DNA of 48,215 nt from NCBI GenBank assembly GCA_015059105.1, contig SVBB01000010.1, forward strand, positions 1 through 48,215, written 5' to 3'. The stretch comes from Erysipelotrichaceae bacterium (GTDB lineage Bacteria; Bacillota_I; Bacilli_A; RFN20; CAG-826). Below are positions 33,977 through 41,862 of this stretch, piece after piece. A program made the position numbers and the translations under genes. Position 1 is the first letter of the stretch. Every line of letters starts with the position of its first letter. The notes below the pieces were generated by a model. It did no database searches, was not told the DNA's origin, and saw nothing but the letters and a program-made list of their open reading frames with translations.

Positions 33977-33977
33977 T

Positions 33978-34571
33978 ATGAAAAGGTATCAAAAAGCAAA
34001 ATTAGCATTAGCCTCTCACGGCATCGTCGCCTTCCCAACTGAAACTGTGATGGGATTAGGTGTTTATTTTGATGACAAGATTGCTTATGAGAAGCTGAAC
34101 GCTGTTAAGCAAAGAAAACCAGGTAAACCATATACTTTGATGTTATATGACCCATACGTCATCTCTTTTTATGCAGAAGTTGATAAACGTGCGGTCAAAT
34201 TAATTAACAAGTTTATGCCTGGCCCAATTACTTTGTTATTAAAAGTTAAAAATAAAGTCGTCCCTAAATGGGTTACAAATGGTACAGGGGTCATTGGAAT
34301 CCGTGTTCCTCAAAATAAAAAAGCATTAGATTTCTTATATAATCTTGATAAACCACTTCTTGTTCCAAGTGCAAATAGAGCGGATCAACCGCCTTGCATA
34401 AATAGCAAAGAAGTGAAGAAGGTGTTCGGTGACGATATCGATGTTGTCATAAGGGGGAAAGCTGGTGGCTCTACTCCTAGCACAATCGTAGATTTATCAG
34501 GTCCTGATGTTAAAATTGTGAGAATTGGTTTAATCCCAGAAGAAGAAATATTTAAAGCGTTGGAGGAATAA
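33978..34571 (+). CDS. ywlC: L-threonylcarbamoyladenylate synthase (Sua5/YwlC type)
   Basis: The YrdC/Sua5 enzyme makes threonylcarbamoyl-AMP from threonine, bicarbonate and ATP for the t6A modification of tRNAs. Seen: FPTETVMGLGVYFDD at the start, KQRKPGKPYTLML (lysine-rich nucleotide site), FMPGPITLLLKV, GTGVIGIRVPQ, PLLVPSANRADQPP and a C-terminal STIVDLSGPDVKIVRIG. At 197 aa it is a YrdC domain without the extra Sua5 C-terminal domain. The ATG is 1 nt after the prmC stop and lacks a good ribosome site. Confidence 0.92.
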   Translation: MKRYQKAKLALASHGIVAFPTETVMGLGVYFDDKIAYEKLNAVKQRKPGKPYTLMLYDPYVISFYAEVDKRAVKLINKFMPGPITLLLKVKNKVVPKWVTNGTGVIGIRVPQNKKALDFLYNLDKPLLVPSANRADQPPCINSKEVKKVFGDDIDVVIRGKAGGSTPSTIVDLSGPDVKIVRIGLIPEEEIFKALEE

Positions 34572-34573
34572 TT

Positions 34574-35002
34574 ATGGTAATCGCTATTGGTTGTGATCAC
34601 GGTGGTTTTTTAAGAAAAGAAGAAGTTAAAGAACATCTCATTTCTTTAGGCCACGAAGTCATTGATTGTGGAACGAATTCATTAGATAGTTGTGACTACC
34701 CAATCTTCGGTAGAGCAGTTGCTGAAAATGTTGCTAGTGGAAAAGCCCAATTTGGTGTCCTTGTTTGTACATCAGGTGAAGGAATTATGATGACCGCGAA
34801 CAAAGTTAAAGGCGTGAGATGCGGAATTGGCTATAACGATGAAGTTGCTTCGTTAATGAGACAACACAATAATGCGAACGTCATCTCTTTCGGTGCCAAA
34901 TTTATGAATAAAGAGGAAGTTCTTCACAGAGTTGATATCTTTTTAAACACCGAATTTGAAGGTGGAAGACACGAAAGAAGAGTAAAATTAATCGAAAAAT
35001 AA
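34574..35002 (+). CDS. rpiB: ribose-5-phosphate isomerase B
   Basis: RpiB interconverts ribose-5-phosphate and ribulose-5-phosphate in the pentose phosphate pathway. The 142-aa protein shows IGCDHGGF at the N-terminus, HEVIDCGTNSLDSCDYPIFG, the active Cys in LVCTSGEGIMMTANKVKGVRCG and SFGAKFM near the end. The usual loop after the Cys is GTG; here TSGEG, so the LacA/LacB branch or another aldose-ketose isomerase cannot be excluded. GGAGG precedes the ATG. Confidence 0.9.
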   Translation: MVIAIGCDHGGFLRKEEVKEHLISLGHEVIDCGTNSLDSCDYPIFGRAVAENVASGKAQFGVLVCTSGEGIMMTANKVKGVRCGIGYNDEVASLMRQHNNANVISFGAKFMNKEEVLHRVDIFLNTEFEGGRHERRVKLIEK

Positions 35003-35156
35003 AATTTTTTCCCGAAAAAATCGACTTTTGCCCCTATATATAAATATGGGGGTTTTATTTTACCCACTTTATATTTCTTGTTTTAAAAACGTTATTAACG
35101 AGATGTAAATTGTGTGAATTTCTAGAAGAACAACAGAATAACAGAAAGGAAGAAAC
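35003..35156. other. intergenic: rpiB terminator and promoter region of the 107-aa gene
   Basis: This 154-nt stretch holds the rpiB-side terminator, an 11-bp palindrome (CGTTA-T-TAACG, 35090-35100), and the GAAAGGAAG binding site of the next gene. A weak -10 (TGTAAAT, 35104-35110) is possible. No further coding sequence was seen. Confidence 0.5.
35031..35061 (+). terminator. terminator of the prfA-prmC-ywlC-rpiB unit
   Basis: CCCCTATAT (35031-35039) pairs with ATATGGGGG (35044-35052), one U-G pair, loop ATAA, followed by TTTTATTTT. Confidence 0.85.
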
Positions 35157-35480
35157 ATGAGTAAAAAAAAGATTTATAACAAACGCTTAGAAAAAGGAAA
35201 ATTTTACACAGTAAATAGACACCCTGGTTTAATTGTTTTAAAAAATGATAAAAAGAACATTTACATAGCTGTGATTACAGGAACGTCCCAACATAGGCAT
35301 CAAACAAAATTAAAACATCCTACAGAAACTAAAGTCAAAGCCTCATTTGTTAACAACAGGCCAGTTCAAGGCAAACGAAAACATTTTGGATCTAGGGAAT
35401 TAGTTGGCATGAAAATACACCACGATGACAGAATAACGATAAAAATTATAAAAAGGCGGAAACCTATAAAACTAAAATAA
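35157..35480 (+). CDS. 107-aa basic protein, unknown function
   Basis: A small basic protein (many Lys/Arg/His) starting MSKKKIYNKRLEKGKFYTVNRHPGLIVLKND. It reads like a small beta-rich domain (YTVNRHPGLIVL, NIYIAVITGTS) followed by a conserved-looking KLKHPTETKVKASFVNNRPVQGKRKHFG stretch and a basic end. The HPGLIVL/ITGT pattern is faintly reminiscent of PemK/MazF-like or mobile-element proteins, but I do not recognise a family and no antitoxin gene is adjacent. GAAAGGAAG precedes the ATG. It is flanked by terminators on both sides, so it stands alone. Confidence 0.7.
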   Translation: MSKKKIYNKRLEKGKFYTVNRHPGLIVLKNDKKNIYIAVITGTSQHRHQTKLKHPTETKVKASFVNNRPVQGKRKHFGSRELVGMKIHHDDRITIKIIKRRKPIKLK

Positions 35481-35481
35481 A

Positions 35482-35518
35482 AACCTGTCTGAGCCTTTTC
35501 AGCTCTGCGTGACAGGTT
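35482..35518 (-). terminator. strong hairpin facing the minus strand
   Basis: AACCTGTC (35482-35489) pairs perfectly with GACAGGTT (35511-35518), with an inner stem GAGC/GCTC. The T-run (TTTTTATTTTAG) is found only on the minus strand; on the plus strand a GTACC follows. It would stop a transcript running leftwards out of comFA although both neighbouring genes run rightwards. Confidence 0.75.
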
Positions 35519-35550
35519 GTACCAATATTAAACCAAATGAAAGAAGATGA

Positions 35551-36714
35551 TGCAATATAGAAATATATAATTGTCCAATATGTGGAAATAATAACCCTCG
35601 TTATTTTGGAATAAGAGGGGGAACTTTCTACTGCCGTAAATGTATTACTTTTATTGGCAAAGAAGAAACGGGAGATATTGCTTACCCAAAAAGTGCATAC
35701 TATAAACTCGATTATGACTTAACAGAAGATCAAAGTAGACTATCAGAAACGCTGATTGATAATTATAAAAATGGTAAGAACACGTTGGTGCACGCGGTAT
35801 GTGGATCTGGTAAGACAGAAATAGTATTAAAAGTAATTAAATATGCGATTGAATGCGGTGAAAGAGTGGGTTTTGCTATTCCACGTCGTGATGTAGTGAT
35901 TGAACTATATTCTCGTTTCAATGAAATATTTAAAAAGAATAAGGTTATTTATATTTGTGGTGGTCATACTGAAGAAACAGTTGGAGATTTAGTCGTGCTT
36001 ACAACACATCAACTATATAGGTACGACCACTATTTCGATTTATTAATAGCAGATGAGATTGATGCATTCCCTTTTAATGGCAATCCAGTATTAGAATCGT
36101 TCTTTCAAAGAGCAATTAGAGGAAACTATATCATGATGTCCGCGACCCCAACAGAGAATGCATTGAAATTTCATAAAGAAAGTGGAGGAGAAGTGGTTGA
36201 ACTATTCTCGCGATACCATATGCACCCACTCCCTGAACCTAAAATAATTGTTAGAAAAGGGATATTTATATACGTAGAATTACTTGATGTTTTAAGAAAG
36301 TTTTTAAAAAAGACAAAACCAGTATTTATTTTCGCGCCTACGATTGAGATGTGCGAATCATTATTTATGTTTTTAAGAATATTTTATAAAGGTGGATTAT
36401 GCCTACATTCAAAAGTTGAAGATAGGCAAGAAAAACTAGGCAAGTTTAAAGAAGGTATATATCGATATATCGTAACCACTGCAATATTAGAGAGAGGAGT
36501 GACTTTTCCAGACCTACAAGTCATCATTTTTAAAGCAGACCATGTTTTATATACTTCGCATGCTTTAATTCAAATATCTGGGCGTGTAGGAAGAAAGAAA
36601 GATCATCCAGATGGGGAGGTAATATTTTTAATAAATGAAGAAAATGATCAAATTAAAATCGCTGTTGACGAAATTAAAAGAGCCAACAAAAGTCTGCAAA
36701 ATATGCTTAAATAA
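35551..36714 (+). CDS. comFA: ComFA-like DNA uptake helicase, start codon unclear
   Basis: ComFA is the membrane-associated ATP-driven helicase needed for DNA uptake in transformation. The frame from 35551 codes for a four-cysteine zinc finger (CPICG and YCRKC), Walker A AVCGSGKTE, Walker B IADEIDAF, motif III SATP, and motif VI in QISGRVGRKKD. About 388 codons are open, a compact ComFA. No ATG, GTG or TTG begins the frame before the zinc finger: a TGA (35548-35550) is followed by TGC AAT ATA GAA. The first ordinary start (TTG 35785) would cut off the finger and leave only the helicase. The ATG at 35537 is in another frame (MKEDDAI then stop) and would need a -1 shift near 35557. comFC overlaps the end by 80 bp. 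Confidence 0.8.
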   Translation, partial: CNIEIYNCPICGNNNPRYFGIRGGTFYCRKCITFIGKEETGDIAYPKSAYYKLDYDLTEDQSRLSETLIDNYKNGKNTLVHAVCGSGKTEIVLKVIKYAIECGERVGFAIPRRDVVIELYSRFNEIFKKNKVIYICGGHTEETVGDLVVLTTHQLYRYDHYFDLLIADEIDAFPFNGNPVLESFFQRAIRGNYIMMSATPTENALKFHKESGGEVVELFSRYHMHPLPEPKIIVRKGIFIYVELLDVLRKFLKKTKPVFIFAPTIEMCESLFMFLRIFYKGGLCLHSKVEDRQEKLGKFKEGIYRYIVTTAILERGVTFPDLQVIIFKADHVLYTSHALIQISGRVGRKKDHPDGEVIFLINEENDQIKIAVDEIKRANKSLQNMLK

Positions 36715-37318
36715 TTGCAAATCTGCCACTTTTTATTCTTTTATTCATGATGATTATTGCTTGTGTGATAACTGTCAGAAGAAATTGAAACCAAAGTTTA
36801 TTCCTTTTAAACACGGAGATGTTAAATGCATGGCAATTTATGAATATGATGCAGAGATGAAATCGCTGATATACCAATTCAAAGGTTGTTATGATATTGC
36901 TTTATCAGAAGTGTTCCTTAACACGTTTAAAAGAGAACTATACCTATTATATAAAGGATATATGGTGATACCAGCTCCTTCATATCACACCGAGGATTTA
37001 AAAAGAGAATTCAATCACGTTATTGAAATATTCTCATCACTCCATCTTCCTATTGAGCGGCTCATTACAAAAACTGATAACATCAAACAATCATCTTTGA
37101 AAAAAAGCGAAAGAACAAGTATATCGAAACACTTAAAAATGTCTAATATAGAAATGGTTAAAAATAAGAAGGTTTTATTGGTGGATGACATCCATACGAC
37201 TGGGTCAACAATTCAAGCATGTATCAACTTAATTAAGCCTGGGCAGCCTAAAGATATTAAAGTCTTGGTGGTTGCGAAAACAAAAGACGATAAACAACAT
37301 ATTAGAAATAATGCTTAA
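36635..37318 (+). CDS. comFC: ComFC/amidophosphoribosyltransferase-like protein
   Basis: ComFC is a late competence protein that binds single-stranded DNA and ComFA. The protein has an N-terminal zinc ribbon (CKICLNNC ... YCLCDNCQ, residues about 20-47) and a phosphoribosyltransferase-like core ending in the PRPP-type motif KVLLVDDIHTTGST (near 185). The start is uncertain: ATGs at 36635 and 36644 lie 80 and 71 bp inside comFA, and a TTG at 36665 is also possible. No clear binding site marks one of them. Length of 227 aa is usual for the family. Confidence 0.85.
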   Translation: MKKMIKLKSLLTKLKEPTKVCKICLNNCKSATFYSFIHDDYCLCDNCQKKLKPKFIPFKHGDVKCMAIYEYDAEMKSLIYQFKGCYDIALSEVFLNTFKRELYLLYKGYMVIPAPSYHTEDLKREFNHVIEIFSSLHLPIERLITKTDNIKQSSLKKSERTSISKHLKMSNIEMVKNKKVLLVDDIHTTGSTIQACINLIKPGQPKDIKVLVVAKTKDDKQHIRNNA

Positions 37319-37334
37319 AGCATTGGACTATAAT
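37310..37334 (+). promoter_or_regulatory. 15-bp palindrome and -10 box before secA
   Basis: AATGCTT-A-AAGCATT (37310-37324) spans the comFC stop codon and is followed at 37329-37334 by a consensus TATAAT. No T-run follows the palindrome, so it is not a clear terminator; it may be an operator or chance. Confidence 0.45.
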
Positions 37335-37401
37335 AAAACGCTTATGATATATTTATAAGGCAGCACATTTGCGCAAGTTAGATTAGGAAAGGATTATTTT
37401 T

Positions 37402-39807
37402 ATGGGATTCTTTGACAATAGAGCAATTAAAAAATACGAAAAAATAGCAAACAAAGTTATGGCTCTTGAAGAGCAGATGAAGACTTTGTCTGATGATGAA
37501 TTAAGAGCGAAAACTCCATACTTCAAAGATAGGCTCGCAAAAGGAGAAACACTTGAAGATATCAAAGTGGAAGCTTTTGCTGTGGCTCGTGAAGCAGCGA
37601 GAAGAACATTGAACGAATTCCCATATAAAGTTCAAATTATCGGGTCTTTAGTTCTTAATGATGGTGACGTTGCGGAAATGAAAACCGGTGAAGGTAAAAC
37701 TTTAACTTGTACTATGGCCGTTTATCTTAACGCTTTAGCGGGTAAAGGTGTTCACGTTGTCACTGTTAACGAATACTTATCCACTCGTGACGCGGAATGG
37801 ATGGGTCAAGTTTATCGTTTCTTAGGTTTAACTGTCGGCGTCAACATGAGAGAAAAGACCACTTCCGAAAAGAAAGAAGCATATTTGTGTGATATCACAT
37901 ACACAACAAACTCCGAATTAGGTTTCGACTACTTAAGAGATAATATGGCAACTTCTCGTAAAGCGAGAGTGCTCCGCGGCCTCAATTTCTGTATCGTTGA
38001 CGAAGCTGACTCCATCTTAATCGATGAATCACGTACTCCACTTATCATTTCTGGCGGTGCGAAAGCTTCTGCTTCACAATACACAGTCGCCGATAGATTT
38101 GTTAAAACTCTTAAAAAAGATGTCGATTATGCAATCGATGTGAAAGAAAAGACAGTTAACTTAACTGATGATGGTAACAAAAAAGCCGATAGAATGTTCG
38201 GCATTAAAAACTTATATGATCCTGAATACGCTGATTTAGTTCACCGTATCCACAATGCTTTAAAAGCAAACTACATTATGGCGAGAGATGTTGATTATCT
38301 CGTCGATAAAGAAGGACAAGTGCAAATCATCGACCAATTCACAGGTCGTGTCCTCCCAGGCAGAGAATGGTCTGATGGTTTACATCAAGCCGTTCAAGCT
38401 AAAGAAAACGTCCAAATCAAACAAGAGACTGTTACTTTAGCGACAATTACTTATCAAAACTTCTTCCGTTTATACACAAAGATGGCTGGTATGACTGGTA
38501 CTGCAAAAACTGAAGAAGAAGAATTTAGAAAAATCTACAACATGCGTGTTGTTTGTGTCCCAACTAATAGACCAATTCAAAGAATTGATGCTTTAGATTA
38601 TGTGTATGCACATAAGGGACCAAAACTCGCCGCATTAATCAAAGAAGTGAAAGAAAGACATGCGACTGGACAGCCAATCTTAATCGGTACTGTTTCCGTT
38701 GAATCCTCTGAAGAAATCTCCGCTTTATTAACTGCGGAAGGCTTACAACACGAGATGTTAAACGCGAAGAACCACGCACGTGAAGCGGAAATTATCGCTC
38801 TCGCAGGACGTAAAGGCGCGATCACACTCGCTACTAACATGGCTGGCCGTGGTACTGATATTAAAATTGACGATGAAGTAAGAGCCCTCGGTGGTTTATG
38901 CGTCTTTGGTACTGAAAGACATGAATCAAGACGTATCGATAACCAATTACGTGGTCGTAGTGGTCGTCAAGGTGACCCAGGATTCTCTCGTTTCTACGTT
39001 TCTTTCGATGACACTTTATTAGTGAGATTCGCTGCAGATAATATTAGAAACTTCATTGAAAAGAACTACGGTGATGAAGCTCTTGAAGCAAAGATGATTT
39101 CTAACGTTATTACAAGCGCTCAAAAGAGAATTGAAGGCACCAACTTCGATACCCGTAAATCCCTTCTTGATTACGATGATGTTTTAGCCAAACAAAGACA
39201 AATTATCTATGATAAACGTGACCGTATTATCGATGGTTTGGCGATTGATGATATCGTTGATGAAGTGTTCTCTACTACTGGTAATTTCTTAGCCAATAAA
39301 GCTGTTCCACTTGGTAGTACCGATCAACTTGTCAATGGAGATATGTTAATCAAAGAAGTTGAACCAAGATTCTTACCAAACGGATCTTTAAATAAAAACT
39401 TATATGATGAGTCCCCAGTTGAAGACTGTGGACCAGATTTAGGCGATGTCATTTATGACTATTACCTTGAAAGACAAAAGACTTGGCCAGAAGGCGCTGC
39501 CGATGAAGTTTTACGTAATGTTATTCTCCACTGCATCGATAGCAACTGGACAAAACATATTGATGCGATGGCGAGATTAAGAGAAGGCATCCACCTTAGA
39601 AGCTATGCCAACGTCAATCCGCTTCAAGATTACGTTAACGAAGGTTACCGCATGTTTAGAGAATGTTTAGAAATCGCTTCTGTCGATTCCGTTTTAAACC
39701 TCGTTAATATCAAAGTTGAAAGAAGACCAGAAGCTGAATTATCCGCTCCTGTTGAAGACAATAAACCAGCTGAGCAACCAGCTCCAGAAAAGAAAGAAGA
39801 AAAATAA
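37402..39807 (+). CDS. secA: preprotein translocase ATPase SecA
   Basis: SecA drives secreted proteins through SecYEG with ATP. The 801-aa protein shows Walker A MKTGEGKTLT (near 95), DEAD-like VDEADSILIDE, and motif VI QLRGRSGRQGDPGFSRFYVSFDD, with GRVLPGREWSDGLHQAV in the cross-linking domain. The C-terminus ends in a Pro/Glu/Lys tail (APVEDNKPAEQPAPEKKEEK) with no Cys-rich zinc-binding motif, so SecB-type targeting is not expected. GGAAAGGA precedes the ATG. Its stop overlaps the start of prfB by one base. Confidence 0.97.
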   Translation: MGFFDNRAIKKYEKIANKVMALEEQMKTLSDDELRAKTPYFKDRLAKGETLEDIKVEAFAVAREAARRTLNEFPYKVQIIGSLVLNDGDVAEMKTGEGKTLTCTMAVYLNALAGKGVHVVTVNEYLSTRDAEWMGQVYRFLGLTVGVNMREKTTSEKKEAYLCDITYTTNSELGFDYLRDNMATSRKARVLRGLNFCIVDEADSILIDESRTPLIISGGAKASASQYTVADRFVKTLKKDVDYAIDVKEKTVNLTDDGNKKADRMFGIKNLYDPEYADLVHRIHNALKANYIMARDVDYLVDKEGQVQIIDQFTGRVLPGREWSDGLHQAVQAKENVQIKQETVTLATITYQNFFRLYTKMAGMTGTAKTEEEEFRKIYNMRVVCVPTNRPIQRIDALDYVYAHKGPKLAALIKEVKERHATGQPILIGTVSVESSEEISALLTAEGLQHEMLNAKNHAREAEIIALAGRKGAITLATNMAGRGTDIKIDDEVRALGGLCVFGTERHESRRIDNQLRGRSGRQGDPGFSRFYVSFDDTLLVRFAADNIRNFIEKNYGDEALEAKMISNVITSAQKRIEGTNFDTRKSLLDYDDVLAKQRQIIYDKRDRIIDGLAIDDIVDEVFSTTGNFLANKAVPLGSTDQLVNGDMLIKEVEPRFLPNGSLNKNLYDESPVEDCGPDLGDVIYDYYLERQKTWPEGAADEVLRNVILHCIDSNWTKHIDAMARLREGIHLRSYANVNPLQDYVNEGYRMFRECLEIASVDSVLNLVNIKVERRPEAELSAPVEDNKPAEQPAPEKKEEK

Positions 39808-40911
39808 TGAAAGACCTCGTTACTCTTAAACAAGAACTTGGTGCTGTTGGCGAGAGAATCCGTCAACTCGGGTCTTCTCTTTGACCTCGCTCAATTAGAA
39901 AAAGATATCAAAGAATTAACAGCCCAGAGCGAAAACGAATCTTTTTGGAATGATCGTAAAAGTGCATTAGAAATCATTGAAAAACTCAATAATTCCAAGC
40001 AAAACTACGATATTTTTCAAAATTTAACTGCAAATTATAATGACTTAAATGAACTATTATCTCTCGGTGATGAATCGATTTTAGAACAGATTGAAGAATC
40101 GCTTAATGAACTAAATGAACAGACGAAAGAATTTGAAGTCAGTCGTTTGTTTTCAGGTGAATTTGATAACCTCAATGCGATTATTGAAATCCATCCAGGG
40201 GCAGGCGGCACAGAAGCGCAAGACTGGGCAGATATGCTCCATAGAATGTATGTCTTATATGCGGAAAGACACCGTTTTAAAATGCAAACCATTTCTTTTG
40301 AACCAGGTGAAGAGGCTGGCATTAAATCCGTCACTATTAAAATCAGTGGCAAGCACGCATATGGTTTATTAAAAGGTGAAAAAGGTGTTCACCGCTTAGT
40401 GAGAATATCTCCTTTTGATGCAAACAAAAGAAGACATACCTCATTTGCTTCTGTAAATGTTATTCCTGAATTTAAAGATGAGAATATCGATATTCAAATC
40501 CCTGAGTCGGATTTAAAAGTTGATACATATCGAAGCGGTGGAGCAGGCGGTCAAAACGTCAACAAAGTTGAAACTGCAGTTCGTATCACTCACTTACCAA
40601 CCGGCATTGTCGTGTCCTGTCAAATTGAAAGAAGCCAGTTATTAAATAAAGAAACCGCGATGAGCATGCTTAAGTCTCGTTTATATTTATTAGAAGTAGA
40701 AGCCAGACAAAACAAGCTCAACTCTATCGTCGGTGAAAAGAAAAATATTGAATGGGGTAGTCAAATCCGTTCATATGTATTTTGCCCATACACATTAGTA
40801 AAAGACAACCGTACAAACTATGAGGTCGTAGATGTTGAAAGTGTGATGAATGGTAATATTGATGGATTTATCTATGCTTATTTACAGTTAGAGGCTAAAA
40901 ACAATGGATAA
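39807..40911 (+). CDS. prfB: peptide chain release factor RF2 with programmed +1 frameshift
   Basis: RF2 ends translation at UAA and UGA. The first 25 codons ([25 protein letters not shown]) end at an in-frame TGA at 39882-39884; after a +1 shift on CTT T the frame continues DLAQLEKDI to 40911, giving about 367 aa. The body has the codon-reading SPF motif ([10 protein letters not shown]) and the GGQ loop ([17 protein letters not shown]). The site reads CTC GGG TCT TCT CTT TGA C: the CTTTGAC slip site is classical, but the usual AGGGGG 3 nt before CTT is replaced by CGGG 6 nt before. The ATG overlaps the secA stop (TAATG). The shift serves RF2 autoregulation. Confidence 0.95.
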
Positions 40912-41845
40912 GATTAAAGAAAAGCTGACTTCAAAGGAATTTTTAATAAAAGTGTTTCGCCTCTTCCTCGTTGTTTTAGGGTCTGCGATATTAGCTTTTG
41001 GAACATCTGTTTTCCTCGTTAAATTAGAGATTGTTTCTGGCGGAGTAAGTGGTATTGCAATTATCATCCAACACTTTATCGGTGGAGGAGACCAGTTTGT
41101 CGACATCATTGTCGCAGGCACAAGTATATTATTATTCTTCGTTGGACTTTTCTTTGTTGGTAAAGACTTCGCGTTAAAAACGCTTGTATCAACAATTGCT
41201 TATCCAGGCTTTCTCACGTTGTTTTTAAGAATCAATTATTTCCAAGAAATCGCGAATGTCGCAGCCGGAGATGGTTCTATTGGATATATTTTATTATCAG
41301 GTTTATTTGGTGGCGTCTTCGTTGGTGTAGGTGTGGCGATTACTTTCCTCGGTGGTGGCTCTACGGGTGGTGTTGATGTTTTGGTGTTCATTATCTGTGC
41401 GAAAACCAAGGCCAAAGAATCAATCGTCTCATTCACTATCGATGCTTCTATCATTTTGCTATCCATCATCTTAATTCATGAGAACTTTATGAACTCTCTT
41501 TGTGGTGTGGTTTCAGCCTTTATGGCGTCCTTAATGATCGAGTTCATTTATGTTAATCAAACCGCGAGTATTCAGGCCGATGTCATCTCAAATGAATGGG
41601 AACAAATATCACGCTTTGCTCAAGATGAATTAGGTAGAGGCGCGACTATCATTAAAGCTCTTGGCGGTTACCATCAAGATGAAAGAATTATTCTTCGTGT
41701 GGTTATCGATAGAAGACAGTTTGATGCTTTTAAAAAGTTTGTTGCAAAAACTGATCCAAAAGCGTTTATTACATACACTCAAACCAACGCAGTTTATGGT
41801 GAAGGTTTCTATTCTCATGTCAATAACTTAAGAAAGAAAAAATAG
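40904..41845 (+). CDS. YitT-family membrane protein
   Basis: A 313-aa protein with about five to six membrane helices (DUF161-type) and a C-terminal soluble domain of the DUF2179 type ([58 protein letters not shown]). The core GIAIIIQHF and [18 protein letters not shown] segments match YitT proteins; function is unknown. Its ATG lies 8 bp inside the end of prfB, so it is coupled to it. Confidence 0.88.
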   Translation: MDKIKEKLTSKEFLIKVFRLFLVVLGSAILAFGTSVFLVKLEIVSGGVSGIAIIIQHFIGGGDQFVDIIVAGTSILLFFVGLFFVGKDFALKTLVSTIAYPGFLTLFLRINYFQEIANVAAGDGSIGYILLSGLFGGVFVGVGVAITFLGGGSTGGVDVLVFIICAKTKAKESIVSFTIDASIILLSIILIHENFMNSLCGVVSAFMASLMIEFIYVNQTASIQADVISNEWEQISRFAQDELGRGATIIKALGGYHQDERIILRVVIDRRQFDAFKKFVAKTDPKAFITYTQTNAVYGEGFYSHVNNLRKKK

Positions 41846-41862
41846 GAGTTTTGCAGTAAAAA

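Noticed and set aside
35157..37318. Region considered as a mobile or foreign island
   Set aside because: Apart from the unknown 107-aa gene it holds conserved competence genes in their usual place before secA; no integrase, transposase or attachment repeat was seen.
36665..37318. TTG at 36665 as the definite start of comFC
   Set aside because: It would shorten the overlap with comFA but has no ribosome site; ATG starts further upstream are equally possible, so the longer form was kept with a note.
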